Both the position numbers and the translations under genes were made by a program. Under the pieces are notes generated by a model, which did no database searches, had not been told where the DNA came from, and saw nothing but the letters and a program-made list of their open reading frames with translations. 64,000 nucleotides of DNA. Origin: Lysobacter sp. (lineage in GTDB: Bacteria > Pseudomonadota > Gammaproteobacteria > Xanthomonadales > Xanthomonadaceae). The DNA lies in assembly GCA_030151365.1 (NCBI GenBank), contig JASLDW010000006.1, positions 1 to 64,000 of the forward strand. Reading direction: 5' to 3'. Of this stretch, positions 18,883 to 28,989 are shown piece by piece. Each line of letters starts with the position of its first letter. Position 1 is the first letter of the stretch.

Positions 18883-18904
18883 ATTGTCAAGCGTCCTTGA
18901 CAAT
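18883..18904. promoter_or_regulatory. palindromic operator, distal copy, overlapping a -35
   Basis: A perfect palindrome with nine-base arms ATTGTCAAG and CTTGACAAT around CGTC. On the minus strand one arm contains TTGACA, followed 17 bases later by a weak -10 (TTAGTG). The centre is 44 bases, about four helical turns, from that of the proximal copy. The other arm faces acnD 50 bases away, so the same regulator could also influence acnD. Confidence 0.68.
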
Positions 18905-18954
18905 GGGGCGTTCCGGCTCGAAGCGGACCGGGGCGCTGGAGTACCATTTGCACC

Positions 18955-21585
18955 ATGAACGAGACCCACAAAAAGCCGTTGCCGGGCACCGATCTGGCCT
19001 GGTTCGACGCGTCCGCGGCCGTCGAGGCGATCCAGCCCGGCGCCTGGGCCGGACTGCCCTATACCTCGCGGGTGTTCGCCGAAAACATCGTGCGCCGCGC
19101 CGAGCCGGCGAAGATCGCCGACTACCTGGGCCAGCTGATCGGGCGCCGCCGCGACCTCGATTTCCCGTGGTTCCCGGCGCGCGTGGTCTGCCACGACATC
19201 CTCGGCCAGACCGCGCTGGTCGACCTCGCCGGCCTGCGCGATGCCATCGCCGACCAGGGCGGCGATCCGGCGCAGGTGAATCCGGTGGTGCCGGTGCAGC
19301 TGATCGTCGACCACTCGCTGGCGGTCGAATTCGACGGCAATGATCCGAACGCGTTCGCCAAGAACCGCGCGGTGGAGGATCGTCGCAACGACGATCGCTT
19401 CCACTTCATCGACTGGACGAAACACGCGTTCCGCAACGTCGACGTGATCCCGCCGGGCAACGGCATCATGCACCAGATCAACCTGGAGCGGATGTCGCCG
19501 GTGGTGGGTGTGGATGATGGCGTCGCCTATCCCGACACCTGCGTCGGTACCGACTCGCACACGCCGCACGTCGACGCGCTGGGCGTGATCGCGGTCGGGG
19601 TCGGTGGCCTCGAAGCCGAGAACGTGATGCTCGGTCGCGCGTCGTGGATGCGCCTGCCCGACATCATCGGCGTCGAACTCAGCGGCAAGCCGCAGCCGGG
19701 CATCACCGCCACCGACATCGTGCTGGCGCTCACCGAATTCCTGCGCAAGCAGAAGGTGGTCGGTGCCTTCCTCGAATTCCGCGGCGAAGGCGCGGCGGCA
19801 TTGACGCTGGGCGATCGCGCGACGATTTCCAACATGGCGCCGGAATACGGCGCGACCGCGGCGATGTTCTTCATCGACCAGAACACGCTGGACTACCTGC
19901 GCCTGACCGGGCGCGGCGACAAGCAAGTGGCCCTGGTCGAAACCTATGCGAAGACCGCGGGGTTGTGGGCCGATACGCTGAAGGATGCGCAGTACGAACG
20001 CACGCTGACCTTCGATCTCTCGAACGTGGTGCGCTCGCTGGCCGGACCGTCGAATCCGCATGCGCACCTGCCGGTGAACGAACTGCAGTCGCGCGGCATC
20101 GCCGACGAAGCCAAGCTGGAAGCCGGTCGCGATGAAGAAGCGAACGGCACGATGCCGGATGGCGCGGTCATCATCGCCGCCATCACCAGCTGCACCAACA
20201 CCTCGAATCCGCGCAACGTGATCGCGGCGGGTTTGATCGCGCGCAATGCCAATCGTGCCGGGCTGGTGCGCAAGCCGTGGGTGAAGTCGTCGCTGGCGCC
20301 GGGCTCGAAGGCGGTGGCGTTGTACCTGGAAGAAGCCGGATTGAAGTCGGAACTGGAACAACTCGGTTTCGGCATCGTCGCCTTCGCCTGTACCACCTGC
20401 AACGGCATGAGCGGTGCGCTCGATCCGAAGATCCAGCAGGAAGTGATCGATCGCGATCTGTACGCGGTCGCGGTGCTGTCGGGCAACCGCAATTTCGACG
20501 GCCGCATCCATCCCTATGCCAAGCAGGCCTTCCTGGCGTCGCCGCCGCTGGTGGTCGCCTATGCGATCGCCGGCACCGTGCGTTTCGACATCGAGAAGGA
20601 CACGCTCGGCCATCGCGCCGACGGCACGCCGGTCTATCTCAAGGACATCTGGCCGGACGACGCCGAGATCGACGCGATCGTGAAGTCGGCGGTCAAGCCG
20701 GAACAGTTCAACGCGGTCTACGAACCGATGTTCCGTCGCCACGCCGACGACGGCGTGCAGGTCGCGCCGCTGTACGCATGGCGCCCGCAGTCCACCTACA
20801 TCCGTCGTCCGCCGTACTGGGAAGGCGCGCTGGCAGGAGCCCGCACGCTGACGGGAATGCGGCCGCTGGCGGTGCTCGGCGACAACATCACCACCGACCA
20901 CCTGTCGCCGTCGAACGCGATCCTCGCCAGCAGCGCCGCCGGCGAATACCTGGCGAAAATGGGCCTGCCGGAAGAAGACTTCAATTCCTATGCCACCCAT
21001 CGCGGCGACCATCTCACCGCGCAACGCGCGACCTTCGCCAATCCGAAGACCATCAACGAAATGGCGGTGGTCGACGGTGCTGACGGTAAACAACACGTCA
21101 AGCAGGGCTCGCTGGCGCGCGTCGAACCCGACGGCAAGGTGATGCGGATGTGGGAAGCGATCGAGACCTACATGGATCGCGGCCAGCCCTTGATCATCAT
21201 CGCCGGGGCCGATTACGGCCAGGGCAGCTCGCGCGACTGGGCGGCCAAGGGCGTGCGCCTCGCCGGCGTGGAAGTGATCGCCGCCGAAGGCTTCGAGCGC
21301 ATCCATCGCACCAACCTGATCGGCATGGGCGTGCTGCCGCTGGAATTCCTGCCCGGCACCAATCGCAAGACGCTGGCGATCGACGGCACCGAGACGTATG
21401 ACGTAGTCGGCGAACGCACGCCACGCGCGACGCTGACGCTGGTGATCCATCGCCGCAACGGCGAACGCGTGGACGTGCCGATGCTGTGCCGCCTCGATTC
21501 CGACGAGGAAGTGTCGATCTACGAAGCCGGTGGCGTGTTGCAGCGTTTCGCCCAGGATTTCCTCGAACACAGGCACGTGGCGTGA
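18955..21585 (+). CDS. acnD: Fe/S-dependent 2-methylisocitrate dehydratase AcnD
   Basis: An aconitase-family enzyme of 876 residues that dehydrates 2-methylcitrate in the methylcitrate cycle of propionate breakdown; its product then needs PrpF. The iron-sulphur ligands are in ITSCTNTSNP and ACTTCNGMSG, the N-terminal domain has the family signatures DSHTPHVDALGVIAVGVGG and GNGIMHQINLE, and the C-terminal swivel domain has YGQGSSRDWAAKG. The direct prpF neighbour distinguishes AcnD from housekeeping aconitase A, whose sequence it resembles. The C-terminal DSDEEVSIYEAGGVLQRFAQDFLE is AcnD-like. Confidence 0.9.
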   Translation: MNETHKKPLPGTDLAWFDASAAVEAIQPGAWAGLPYTSRVFAENIVRRAEPAKIADYLGQLIGRRRDLDFPWFPARVVCHDILGQTALVDLAGLRDAIADQGGDPAQVNPVVPVQLIVDHSLAVEFDGNDPNAFAKNRAVEDRRNDDRFHFIDWTKHAFRNVDVIPPGNGIMHQINLERMSPVVGVDDGVAYPDTCVGTDSHTPHVDALGVIAVGVGGLEAENVMLGRASWMRLPDIIGVELSGKPQPGITATDIVLALTEFLRKQKVVGAFLEFRGEGAAALTLGDRATISNMAPEYGATAAMFFIDQNTLDYLRLTGRGDKQVALVETYAKTAGLWADTLKDAQYERTLTFDLSNVVRSLAGPSNPHAHLPVNELQSRGIADEAKLEAGRDEEANGTMPDGAVIIAAITSCTNTSNPRNVIAAGLIARNANRAGLVRKPWVKSSLAPGSKAVALYLEEAGLKSELEQLGFGIVAFACTTCNGMSGALDPKIQQEVIDRDLYAVAVLSGNRNFDGRIHPYAKQAFLASPPLVVAYAIAGTVRFDIEKDTLGHRADGTPVYLKDIWPDDAEIDAIVKSAVKPEQFNAVYEPMFRRHADDGVQVAPLYAWRPQSTYIRRPPYWEGALAGARTLTGMRPLAVLGDNITTDHLSPSNAILASSAAGEYLAKMGLPEEDFNSYATHRGDHLTAQRATFANPKTINEMAVVDGADGKQHVKQGSLARVEPDGKVMRMWEAIETYMDRGQPLIIIAGADYGQGSSRDWAAKGVRLAGVEVIAAEGFERIHRTNLIGMGVLPLEFLPGTNRKTLAIDGTETYDVVGERTPRATLTLVIHRRNGERVDVPMLCRLDSDEEVSIYEAGGVLQRFAQDFLEHRHVA

Positions 21586-21590
21586 ACACG

Positions 21591-22778
21591 ATGATGAAGC
21601 AGATCAAGATCCCTGCTACTTACATGCGCGGCGGTACGTCGAAGGGCGTGTTCTTTTCGCTGAATGATCTGCCGGAAGCGGCGCGCGTTCCCGGCGCAGC
21701 ACGCGATGCGCTGCTGATGCGAGTGATCGGTTCGCCCGATCCCTACGGCAAGCAGATCGACGGAATGGGCGGCGCGACCTCGAGCACGTCGAAGACGGTG
21801 ATCGTGGCGAAGAGTTCGAAGCCTGGCCACGACGTCGACTATCTGTTCGGCCAGGTCGGCATCGACAGGGCCTTCGTCGACTGGAGCGGCAACTGCGGCA
21901 ATCTCACCTCGGCGGTCGGTCCGTTTGCGATCACGCATGGTCTGATCGATCCCGCACGCGTGCCCCGCGACGGCGAATGCGAGGTGCGGATCTTCCAGGC
22001 CAATACCGGCAAGACCATCATCGCCCGCGTGCCAATGGTCGACGGCGAAGTACAGGAACTCGGCGATTTCGAACTCGACGGGGTGACGTTCCCGGCGGCG
22101 GAAATCCGCCTGGAATTCCTCGACCCCGGCGCCGACGAGGAAGGCGCGGGCGGTGCGATGTTCCCCACTGGAAACGTTGTCGATGAGCTGCATGTTCCCG
22201 GCATCGGCCTCAAGGACGATCGCGTGCGCGCGACCCTGATCAATGCCGGCATCCCCACCATCTTCGTCAACGCGCGTGACATCGGATACTCCGGCACAGA
22301 ATTGCAGGATGCGATCAACAGTGACCCCGCGGCGCTCGCGCGTTTCGAAACGCTGCGCGCGCATGGTGCGCTGAAGATGGGCCTGATCAAATCGCTGGAT
22401 GAAATCGCCAGCCGCCAGCACACGCCGAAGATCGCCTTCGTCGCGCCGCCGCAGGAGTACGTCAATTCCGCAGGAAAGGCCGTCAAGGCCGGCGATGTCG
22501 ACGTACTGGTGCGCGCGATGTCGATGGGCAAGCTGCACCACGCCATGATGGGCACTGCCGCCGTCGCCATCGGAACCGCCGCCGCTGTACCCGGCACGCT
22601 GGTGTGCGAAGCCGCGGGCGGGACGCCACGCGATGTGGTGCGCTTCGGTCATCCTTCCGGCACGTTGCGCGTCGGCGCCAGCGCCGAACGTCGCGATGGC
22701 GAATGGACGGTGACCAAGGCGGTGATGTCGCGCAGCGCGCGCGTGCTGATGAGCGGCCAGGTGCACGTGCCGGTTTGA
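21591..22778 (+). CDS. prpF: 2-methylaconitate cis-trans isomerase PrpF
   Basis: Isomerises the 2-methylaconitate made by AcnD so that it can be rehydrated to 2-methylisocitrate. The 395-residue protein shows the PrpF N-terminus IPATYMRGGTSKGVFF, the region GGATSSTSKTVIV, and WSGNCGNLTSAVGPFAI with the Cys of the diaminopimelate-epimerase fold active site. A second signature is MGKLHHAMMGTAAVA. It begins 6 bases after acnD, so the two are cotranscribed. Two adjacent ATG codons (21591, 21594) could serve as start. Confidence 0.93.
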   Translation: MMKQIKIPATYMRGGTSKGVFFSLNDLPEAARVPGAARDALLMRVIGSPDPYGKQIDGMGGATSSTSKTVIVAKSSKPGHDVDYLFGQVGIDRAFVDWSGNCGNLTSAVGPFAITHGLIDPARVPRDGECEVRIFQANTGKTIIARVPMVDGEVQELGDFELDGVTFPAAEIRLEFLDPGADEEGAGGAMFPTGNVVDELHVPGIGLKDDRVRATLINAGIPTIFVNARDIGYSGTELQDAINSDPAALARFETLRAHGALKMGLIKSLDEIASRQHTPKIAFVAPPQEYVNSAGKAVKAGDVDVLVRAMSMGKLHHAMMGTAAVAIGTAAAVPGTLVCEAAGGTPRDVVRFGHPSGTLRVGASAERRDGEWTVTKAVMSRSARVLMSGQVHVPV

Positions 22779-22805
22779 CGCCGGAACGCACGACGGACGT
22801 GGAGT

Positions 22806-23888
22806 TCAGGCGATTGCGAGGAAATTGCGCAAGTCGTCCCTGAGTTCGGCGTCGAGCGTGGCGACGAGGTCGCCCGCCGGCATCGCCCGCGCAAGTGCCG
22901 CCGCCTGCCCGGCCCATTGCGCGCCATAACCGTATTCACCACGGGATTTCGCCGCGGCGTGCAGCGCCTTGCCGGCGTCGTAGGCGATCGGATACTCGGG
23001 AACGGGCGGGCGTTGCGGATCGCCGTCGAGTTCGGTGAAACGATTGCACAGGCAGCGCGCGATGCGGCCCGAGATCGATGCCGTCAGCACGGTGCGTCGC
23101 GGTCCGTCGCCCAGCAAGGCATCGCGATACCCGTCATCGATCGCCGATTCGGGGCAGGCGACGAACGCGGTGCCGAGTTGCGCCGCCTGCGCACCGAGCG
23201 CCAGCGCGGCGGCGATGCCCGCGCCATCCATGATGCCGCCGGCGGCGATCACCGGCAGTTCGCCGGCACGGACCAGCAGTCGAGTGAGCGCGAATGTCCC
23301 CAGCCGGGCATCGTCGCCATCGGGATCGAAGATGCCGCGATGCCCGCCCGCTTCGATGCCCTGCGCGACGATCGCGTCGATGCCGGCCGCCGCAATCGCC
23401 CGCGCTTCGCCTGGCTGGGTCGCGGTGGCGAACAGCACGATCCCGGCCTGCTTCAAGGCGGCGATGGCCGCCGCCGCCGGCAATCCGAAATGGAAGCTGA
23501 CGACGGCCGGGCGTTCCTCCAGCAACATCGCCAGCATGGCGTCGTCATCGACGAAGCTGGCGTAGATCTCGCGCAGCGTTGCCGGCGGCTGCGCATCGAA
23601 TTCGGCGAAGCGGGGCGCCAGCCACTGCAGCCAGCGCGCTTCGCGCTGCGGATCGGCGAGCGCCGGGCGATGGCAGAACAGGTTGACGTTGAACGGCTTG
23701 GCGGTGCGCGCGCGGGTGTCGCGGATCATCCGCCGCGCGGTTTCGACATCGCCGGCGCCGATGCCGATCGCGCCGAGCCCCCCGGCATTCGCGACTGCCG
23801 CCGCCAGCGCCGGGGTACCGGCGCCCGCCATCGGCGAAAGGAAAATCGGCGTGGTGATTCCCAGCTTGCGCAGCAGCGGAATGTCCAC
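22806..23888 (-). CDS. nitronate monooxygenase family flavoprotein
   Basis: A 360-residue FMN-dependent TIM-barrel enzyme that oxidises alkyl nitronates such as propionate-3-nitronate. Family features are the N-terminal ITTPIFLSPMAGAGTPALAAAVANAGGLG, the FMN phosphate-binding GGHRG and IAAGGIMDG segments, and AAQLGTAFVACPES. It starts 10 bases after the ferredoxin-NADP reductase gene, probably in one transcript, and converges on prpF. Confidence 0.85.
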   Translation of the reverse strand: MDIPLLRKLGITTPIFLSPMAGAGTPALAAAVANAGGLGAIGIGAGDVETARRMIRDTRARTAKPFNVNLFCHRPALADPQREARWLQWLAPRFAEFDAQPPATLREIYASFVDDDAMLAMLLEERPAVVSFHFGLPAAAAIAALKQAGIVLFATATQPGEARAIAAAGIDAIVAQGIEAGGHRGIFDPDGDDARLGTFALTRLLVRAGELPVIAAGGIMDGAGIAAALALGAQAAQLGTAFVACPESAIDDGYRDALLGDGPRRTVLTASISGRIARCLCNRFTELDGDPQRPPVPEYPIAYDAGKALHAAAKSRGEYGYGAQWAGQAAALARAMPAGDLVATLDAELRDDLRNFLAIA

Positions 23889-23898
23889 GATCGTCTCC

Positions 23899-24669
23899 CT
23901 ACTTCAGGCTGATGTACTTCTCGCGGCGGATGTCCTTCATCGGCAGGCCGAGTTCCTTGAGCGCGGCGACCACGGCATCGACCATGTTGGGATTGCCGCA
24001 CATGTAGGCGATGTCGCCGCCGGCGCTCGGCGCCAGTTCGGCCAGGCGGTTCTGCACGTAACCGTGCGCGGACTCGGCCTTGGCGAAGGCGGCGACATCA
24101 TCCCCGCTCAACGCTTCCCGCGACAGGCAGGGCAGGTAGCGGAACTTGCCCGGATGCTTGTCGACCATGGCCAGGAATTCGTCGGCGAACAGCAGTTCCG
24201 AGGGCACGCGCGCCCCGTGGACCAGCACCACCTCGACGCCGCGTTCGCGGATCAGCGCGTCGAGCTGCGGCAGCATCGAGCGATAGCTGGCGACGCCGGT
24301 GCCGGTGGCGATCAGCAGGTAGCGGCGATTGGCGTCGTCCGGCTTGAGGGTGAACAGTCCGAGCGGGCCGCTGGCCTGCAAGTGGTCGCCGATCGCCATG
24401 CCCTGGAACAGCGCGGTGGCGGCGCCGCCGGGGACGATGCTGGCGACGAACTCGACGGCTTCGCCGCTGGCGATGCGATGGTCGTGGCGGGTCGCGCACG
24501 AGTAGCTGCGGCGCGCGGTGCTGCCGTCGGCCAGCGGGAAATGGATCTGGATGAACTGCCCGGGGGTGTAGTCCAGGGCTTCGCCGTCGTCGCGGACGAA
24601 GGCGAGGTGGAGAACGGAGGCGGCGATCTGCCGGCGTTCGAGCAGCCGGATCGGGAAGAACTTGGACAT
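23899..24669 (-). CDS. fpr: ferredoxin--NADP+ reductase
   Basis: A 256-residue FAD enzyme that exchanges electrons between NADPH and ferredoxin or flavodoxin. Present are the FAD motif RRSYS (Arg-x-Tyr-Ser), the flavin-binding loop IVPGGAATALF, the NADP-binding GTGVASYRSM and the C-terminal CGNPNMVDAV. The protein ends EKYISLK without the long extension of plant forms. The start at 24669 is the first ATG of the frame that gives a family-like beginning. It is divergent from an ABC exporter gene with a 45-base gap. Confidence 0.88.
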   Translation of the reverse strand: MSKFFPIRLLERRQIAASVLHLAFVRDDGEALDYTPGQFIQIHFPLADGSTARRSYSCATRHDHRIASGEAVEFVASIVPGGAATALFQGMAIGDHLQASGPLGLFTLKPDDANRRYLLIATGTGVASYRSMLPQLDALIRERGVEVVLVHGARVPSELLFADEFLAMVDKHPGKFRYLPCLSREALSGDDVAAFAKAESAHGYVQNRLAELAPSAGGDIAYMCGNPNMVDAVVAALKELGLPMKDIRREKYISLK

Positions 24670-24677
24670 AAGGCTTC

Positions 24678-24683
24678 TATAAT
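24678..24683 (+). promoter_or_regulatory. perfect -10 element in the fpr / ABC-exporter divergent gap
   Basis: TATAAT on the plus strand, 31 bases before the ABC ATPase gene. I see no clear -35. Overlapping sequence on the other strand (TATTAT) could serve fpr with a very short leader. Confidence 0.4.
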
Positions 24684-24714
24684 AACGGTTCTCTCCCTGC
24701 GATCCTTCGCCGCA

Positions 24715-25658
<944 letters not shown>

Positions 25659-25662
<4 letters not shown>

Positions 25663-26435
25663 GCGGTTCGAATCCGAATCTGGTCGCCTTCCTGACCATC
25701 GCGCGGCGCGAAGTGATGCGCATCCTGCGCATCTGGGGCCAGACCCTGATGCCGCCGGCGATCACCATGACGCTCTACTTCCTCATCTTCGGCGGCCTGA
25801 TCGGTTCGCGCGTCGGCACCATGGACGGCATCCGCTACATGGATTTCATCGTGCCGGGCCTGGTGATGATGTCGATCATCCAGAACAGCTACGGCAACAT
25901 CAGCTCGAGTTTCTTCGGCGCCAAGTTCGGCCGCCACATCGAGGAACTGCTGGTGTCGCCGATGCCGAACTGGGTCATGCTGGCCGGCTACGTCGCCGGC
26001 GCGGTGCTGCGCGGCCTGATGGTCGGCGCGATCGTGCTGGTGATCGCGATGTTCTTCACCCACGTGCGCGTGCCGCATCCGCTGGTGACGATCGCGTCGG
26101 TGCTGCTGGGCGCGACCATCTTCTCGCTGGCCGGTTTCATCAACGCCGTCTACGCCAAGAAGTTCGACGACGTCGCCATCGTCCCGACCTTCATCCTCAC
26201 CCCGCTGACCTACCTCGGCGGCGTGTTCTATTCGGTCAAGCTGCTGCCGGAATGGGCGCAGACCATGACCCACCTCAATCCGATCTTCTATATGGTCAAC
26301 GCCTTCCGCTACGGCTTGCTCGGGCAGAGCGACGTAGCGATGGGCGCGGCCTTCGGCCTGATGCTGCTGTTCGTGGTCGGCCTGACTTCCCTGGCGCTGT
26401 GGTTGCTCAAGCGCGGCGTCGGGATGCGCAGCTGA
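25659..26435 (+). CDS. ABC-2 type exporter permease, YadH-like
   Basis: A 258-residue permease with six predicted membrane helices and the ABC-2 hallmarks GRHIEELLVSPMPNW (coupling helix) and FILTPLTYLGGVFYSV, LNPIFYMVNAFRYG near the C-terminus. It pairs with the preceding ATPase as a half-size exporter. Confidence 0.88.
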
Positions 26436-26447
26436 ACGACTGACGAT

Positions 26448-28391
26448 TCATTCGCAGAACGCGCCGTCCCCTTGCGGACGGCACTGCTGCGGAAAACCGT
26501 GCCGCTGCCAGTAGGCGAGGATGCCGTTGTCCTTCAGATAGGTCTGGAACGCGGGATCGCGGCGCAGGAAGGCGAATTCCTTTTCCCACAGCGCCAGGTC
26601 CCAGGTCGAATAGCTGCCCTTGCGCATCCGCTCCAGCCCGGCGACAAGTTCCGCCGCATGTGCCTGTGCGCCGGGCTGGATCACGCGCAACAGGGCGAAG
26701 AGGCCGGTGTCCTGTTCGAACTTGCGATTCGCGGCGTCGACGTCGGCCCAGTTTCCATGGCCGGCCAGTGCGCGCATCACCGCTTCGTAACCGGGCTTGA
26801 GGCGAGGCCAGTTTTCGTCGTTCGCGGCGAGGCCTTCCTCGACCAGTGCTTGCGCCTCCGCGTAGTCCTTGCGCCAATAGGCGTTGAACCAGTGGCCGTA
26901 GTGGGCCAATTCGCCGGAGTGGCGGGAAGAGGCGAGGCTGGCTTTGGCCTCCTCGTGCCGGCCCATGGTGTCGAGCAGGCGGCCGAGGGTGAACGTCGCG
27001 TATTTGTTGAGCGGATCGCGGGCGATCCATTCGCGCGTCTGCGCTTCGGCGCGATCGAGGTAGCCCAGCCGCGCCAGCACCACCGCCGGATTGGCGAGCG
27101 GCGGCACCTTCATGCCGCGCAGTTCCGCCGCGTGCATCTGGGACACGCAAGGCTCCCATTGGTTGCGTTGGCAGGCGATGAAGGCCTGGACGAAGTACGG
27201 CTCGGCCAGCGACGGATCCAGGCGTTGCGCTGTGATCGCTTCCTGCAGGGCTTCGTCGCGCACGGAATCCGGCAGGCCGAGGTTGTAGACGGTACGGATG
27301 TTCAATGCATCCGCGAGCGCCGCGTGCGTGCGCGCATCATCGGGGCGCTGGCGCAACAGCGCGCGGAATTCGGCTTCCGCGGGTTCCAGCCTGCGCTCCT
27401 GCGACAGCGACCGGTCGAACAGCAGTTTTTGCGCGGCGAGGAAGCGACGCAGGAATTCGGCGTCGCCACCCTGGGTGGCCGCCGTGGGCAATCCCAGTTT
27501 CAACGTGAGCGAGGCCGCCACCGATTCGGCGATTTCGCGCTGCATCAGCAACACCTGCGACGCGTCGCGATCGAAGTCGCGGGCCCACAACGTATTGCCG
27601 GTCTTCGCTTCGACCAGGCGCAGGTGCACGCGCAAGGCCTGCCCGGCCTGCTGCAGGCTGCCCTGCAGGACATGGGTGATGCCGAGCCGTTGCGCCAGCC
27701 GCCTTGGATCGTCGGATTCGGCGACGGCGAGATGGGTGGATTCGCGCGCGATCACGCGCAATCCGTCGATGCGGGCGAGGTTGCCGATCAGTTCCTCGCT
27801 GAGCCCGTCGGCGATCGTGCGCGCGCTGTCGTTGTCGCCGATCGGCTTGAGCGGAACGATCACCAGGCTGGGAGGCGCCGCCGACAGTGCGGTGGATGCT
27901 GTTGCCGTCGATGCCACGGTTCTGGTGCGCGACCACCACCATCCGCCCGCTGCCAGCAGCGCGAACACGGGCAACCACCACAGCGCCTTGGGCATGGCGT
28001 GGTGGCGCGAGGGCGTGGGCGGAACCGCATCGGCCGCGCCGTTTGCATCGGGTTCCGGCACGGTATCCGGCGCCGACGGCAGGTCGAAGCGATAGCCGAC
28101 GCCATGGAGGGTGTGCAGATAGCGCGCGCCCTGGGCGTCTTCGCAAAGGGCGTGGCGAAGCAGGGTGACGACCCGGTTGAGCACGCCAGGCGTGACATGG
28201 CGATGGCCCCAGACCGCGTCCATGATCTCGTCGCGGGCGAAGACGCGGCCCGGCGCCTGCACCAGCAGGGCGAGCACGCCGAATGCCTTGGGTTCCAGTG
28301 TCTGCTGCACGCCGGCGCGGAACAGGCGGCGGCCGCTGAGATCGACCACCACATCGTCGAAGACCACGCGGGTTGGATCGGGTTGAACCAT
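26448..28391 (-). CDS. CadC-like winged-helix regulator with membrane anchor and TPR domain
   Basis: A 647-residue one-component regulator. Residues 7-103 are an OmpR/PhoB-type winged helix (LEPKAFGVLALLVQAPGRVFARDEIMDAVWG ... LHTLHGVGYRF, split here at the unseen middle), followed by a Pro/Ala linker and a single membrane helix at about 136-154. A periplasmic domain (residues about 170-290, IVPLKPIGDNDSARTIADGLSEEL) precedes TPR repeats to the end. Such proteins sense signals across the inner membrane and bind DNA without phosphorylation. Its target is unknown; the divergent small secreted protein is a candidate. The ATG at 28391 gives the family start; the upstream 32 codons do not. Confidence 0.84.
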   Translation of the reverse strand: MVQPDPTRVVFDDVVVDLSGRRLFRAGVQQTLEPKAFGVLALLVQAPGRVFARDEIMDAVWGHRHVTPGVLNRVVTLLRHALCEDAQGARYLHTLHGVGYRFDLPSAPDTVPEPDANGAADAVPPTPSRHHAMPKALWWLPVFALLAAGGWWWSRTRTVASTATASTALSAAPPSLVIVPLKPIGDNDSARTIADGLSEELIGNLARIDGLRVIARESTHLAVAESDDPRRLAQRLGITHVLQGSLQQAGQALRVHLRLVEAKTGNTLWARDFDRDASQVLLMQREIAESVAASLTLKLGLPTAATQGGDAEFLRRFLAAQKLLFDRSLSQERRLEPAEAEFRALLRQRPDDARTHAALADALNIRTVYNLGLPDSVRDEALQEAITAQRLDPSLAEPYFVQAFIACQRNQWEPCVSQMHAAELRGMKVPPLANPAVVLARLGYLDRAEAQTREWIARDPLNKYATFTLGRLLDTMGRHEEAKASLASSRHSGELAHYGHWFNAYWRKDYAEAQALVEEGLAANDENWPRLKPGYEAVMRALAGHGNWADVDAANRKFEQDTGLFALLRVIQPGAQAHAAELVAGLERMRKGSYSTWDLALWEKEFAFLRRDPAFQTYLKDNGILAYWQRHGFPQQCRPQGDGAFCE

Positions 28392-28579
28392 GGGCCTCGT
28401 CCGTGGGCGCACCCGCACAGGATACGGATTCCGGCCGCGCCACGGGGCGCCCCAAGCATTCCCCAAGCTTTTCCGACAAAGCCTCACGGGATCTCCGCAG
28501 GGCCCTCAAGACTGGCGACGGCCTCCGCAGGAAGCTGGTCGCACCGGGAATCGCCCGGATTCGACCCGAGGAGTACGCC

Positions 28580-28912
28580 ATGAACCGCCCACTGTGCACC
28601 GCCCTGTTGCTGGCCATCGCCACCGTTCCGGCCATGGCCCAGGAATCATCGGACACCCTGACGACCGTGCGGGTGCGCGGCGCCCTGTATGTCACCGAAT
28701 GCAGCCATCGCGTCCCGCCCACGCAGCGCCAGGTCGGGGAATGGACCGGCATCGACAACGTCGCCGCGGCCTACGCCGCGCGCGAACGACTGGTCTCCGA
28801 TATCGCGCGCGTCTGCCGCCGCCCGGGGATCGCCCGCGTGCAGGTGCTCAAGGACGAGGATCCGGAGAAAGGATCGCGCTACGTCGCGGTCGCGGTTCCC
28901 GCCGGGCGCTGA
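28580..28912 (+). CDS. small secreted protein of unknown function
   Basis: A 110-residue protein with a signal peptide (MNRPLCTALLLAIATVPAMAQ, cleavage after AMA) and a mature domain with two or three Cys (TECSHRVPPTQRQVGEWTG and ARVCRRPG). A good GAGGAG sequence lies 7 bases before the start. It is divergent from the winged-helix regulator and lies 77 bases before tamA. I do not recognise the family. Confidence 0.72.
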   Translation: MNRPLCTALLLAIATVPAMAQESSDTLTTVRVRGALYVTECSHRVPPTQRQVGEWTGIDNVAAAYAARERLVSDIARVCRRPGIARVQVLKDEDPEKGSRYVAVAVPAGR

Positions 28913-28989
28913 TCGCAAGGCATTGAAATCGCTCCGAATGTAGGGAATGCGTTAACGCCCGGCGCATCCTGCCCGGTATCCTGTGGGCG

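Noticed and set aside
18061..21576. An 1171-codon open frame on the minus strand opposite acnD, joined in frame to the 200-residue membrane protein
   Set aside because: Only the last 200 codons, with their own ribosome site at 18663, look like protein; the rest is a shadow of acnD.
22779..22805. Possible terminator between prpF and the nitronate monooxygenase gene
   Set aside because: Only a weak CCGG pairing and no T run are visible.
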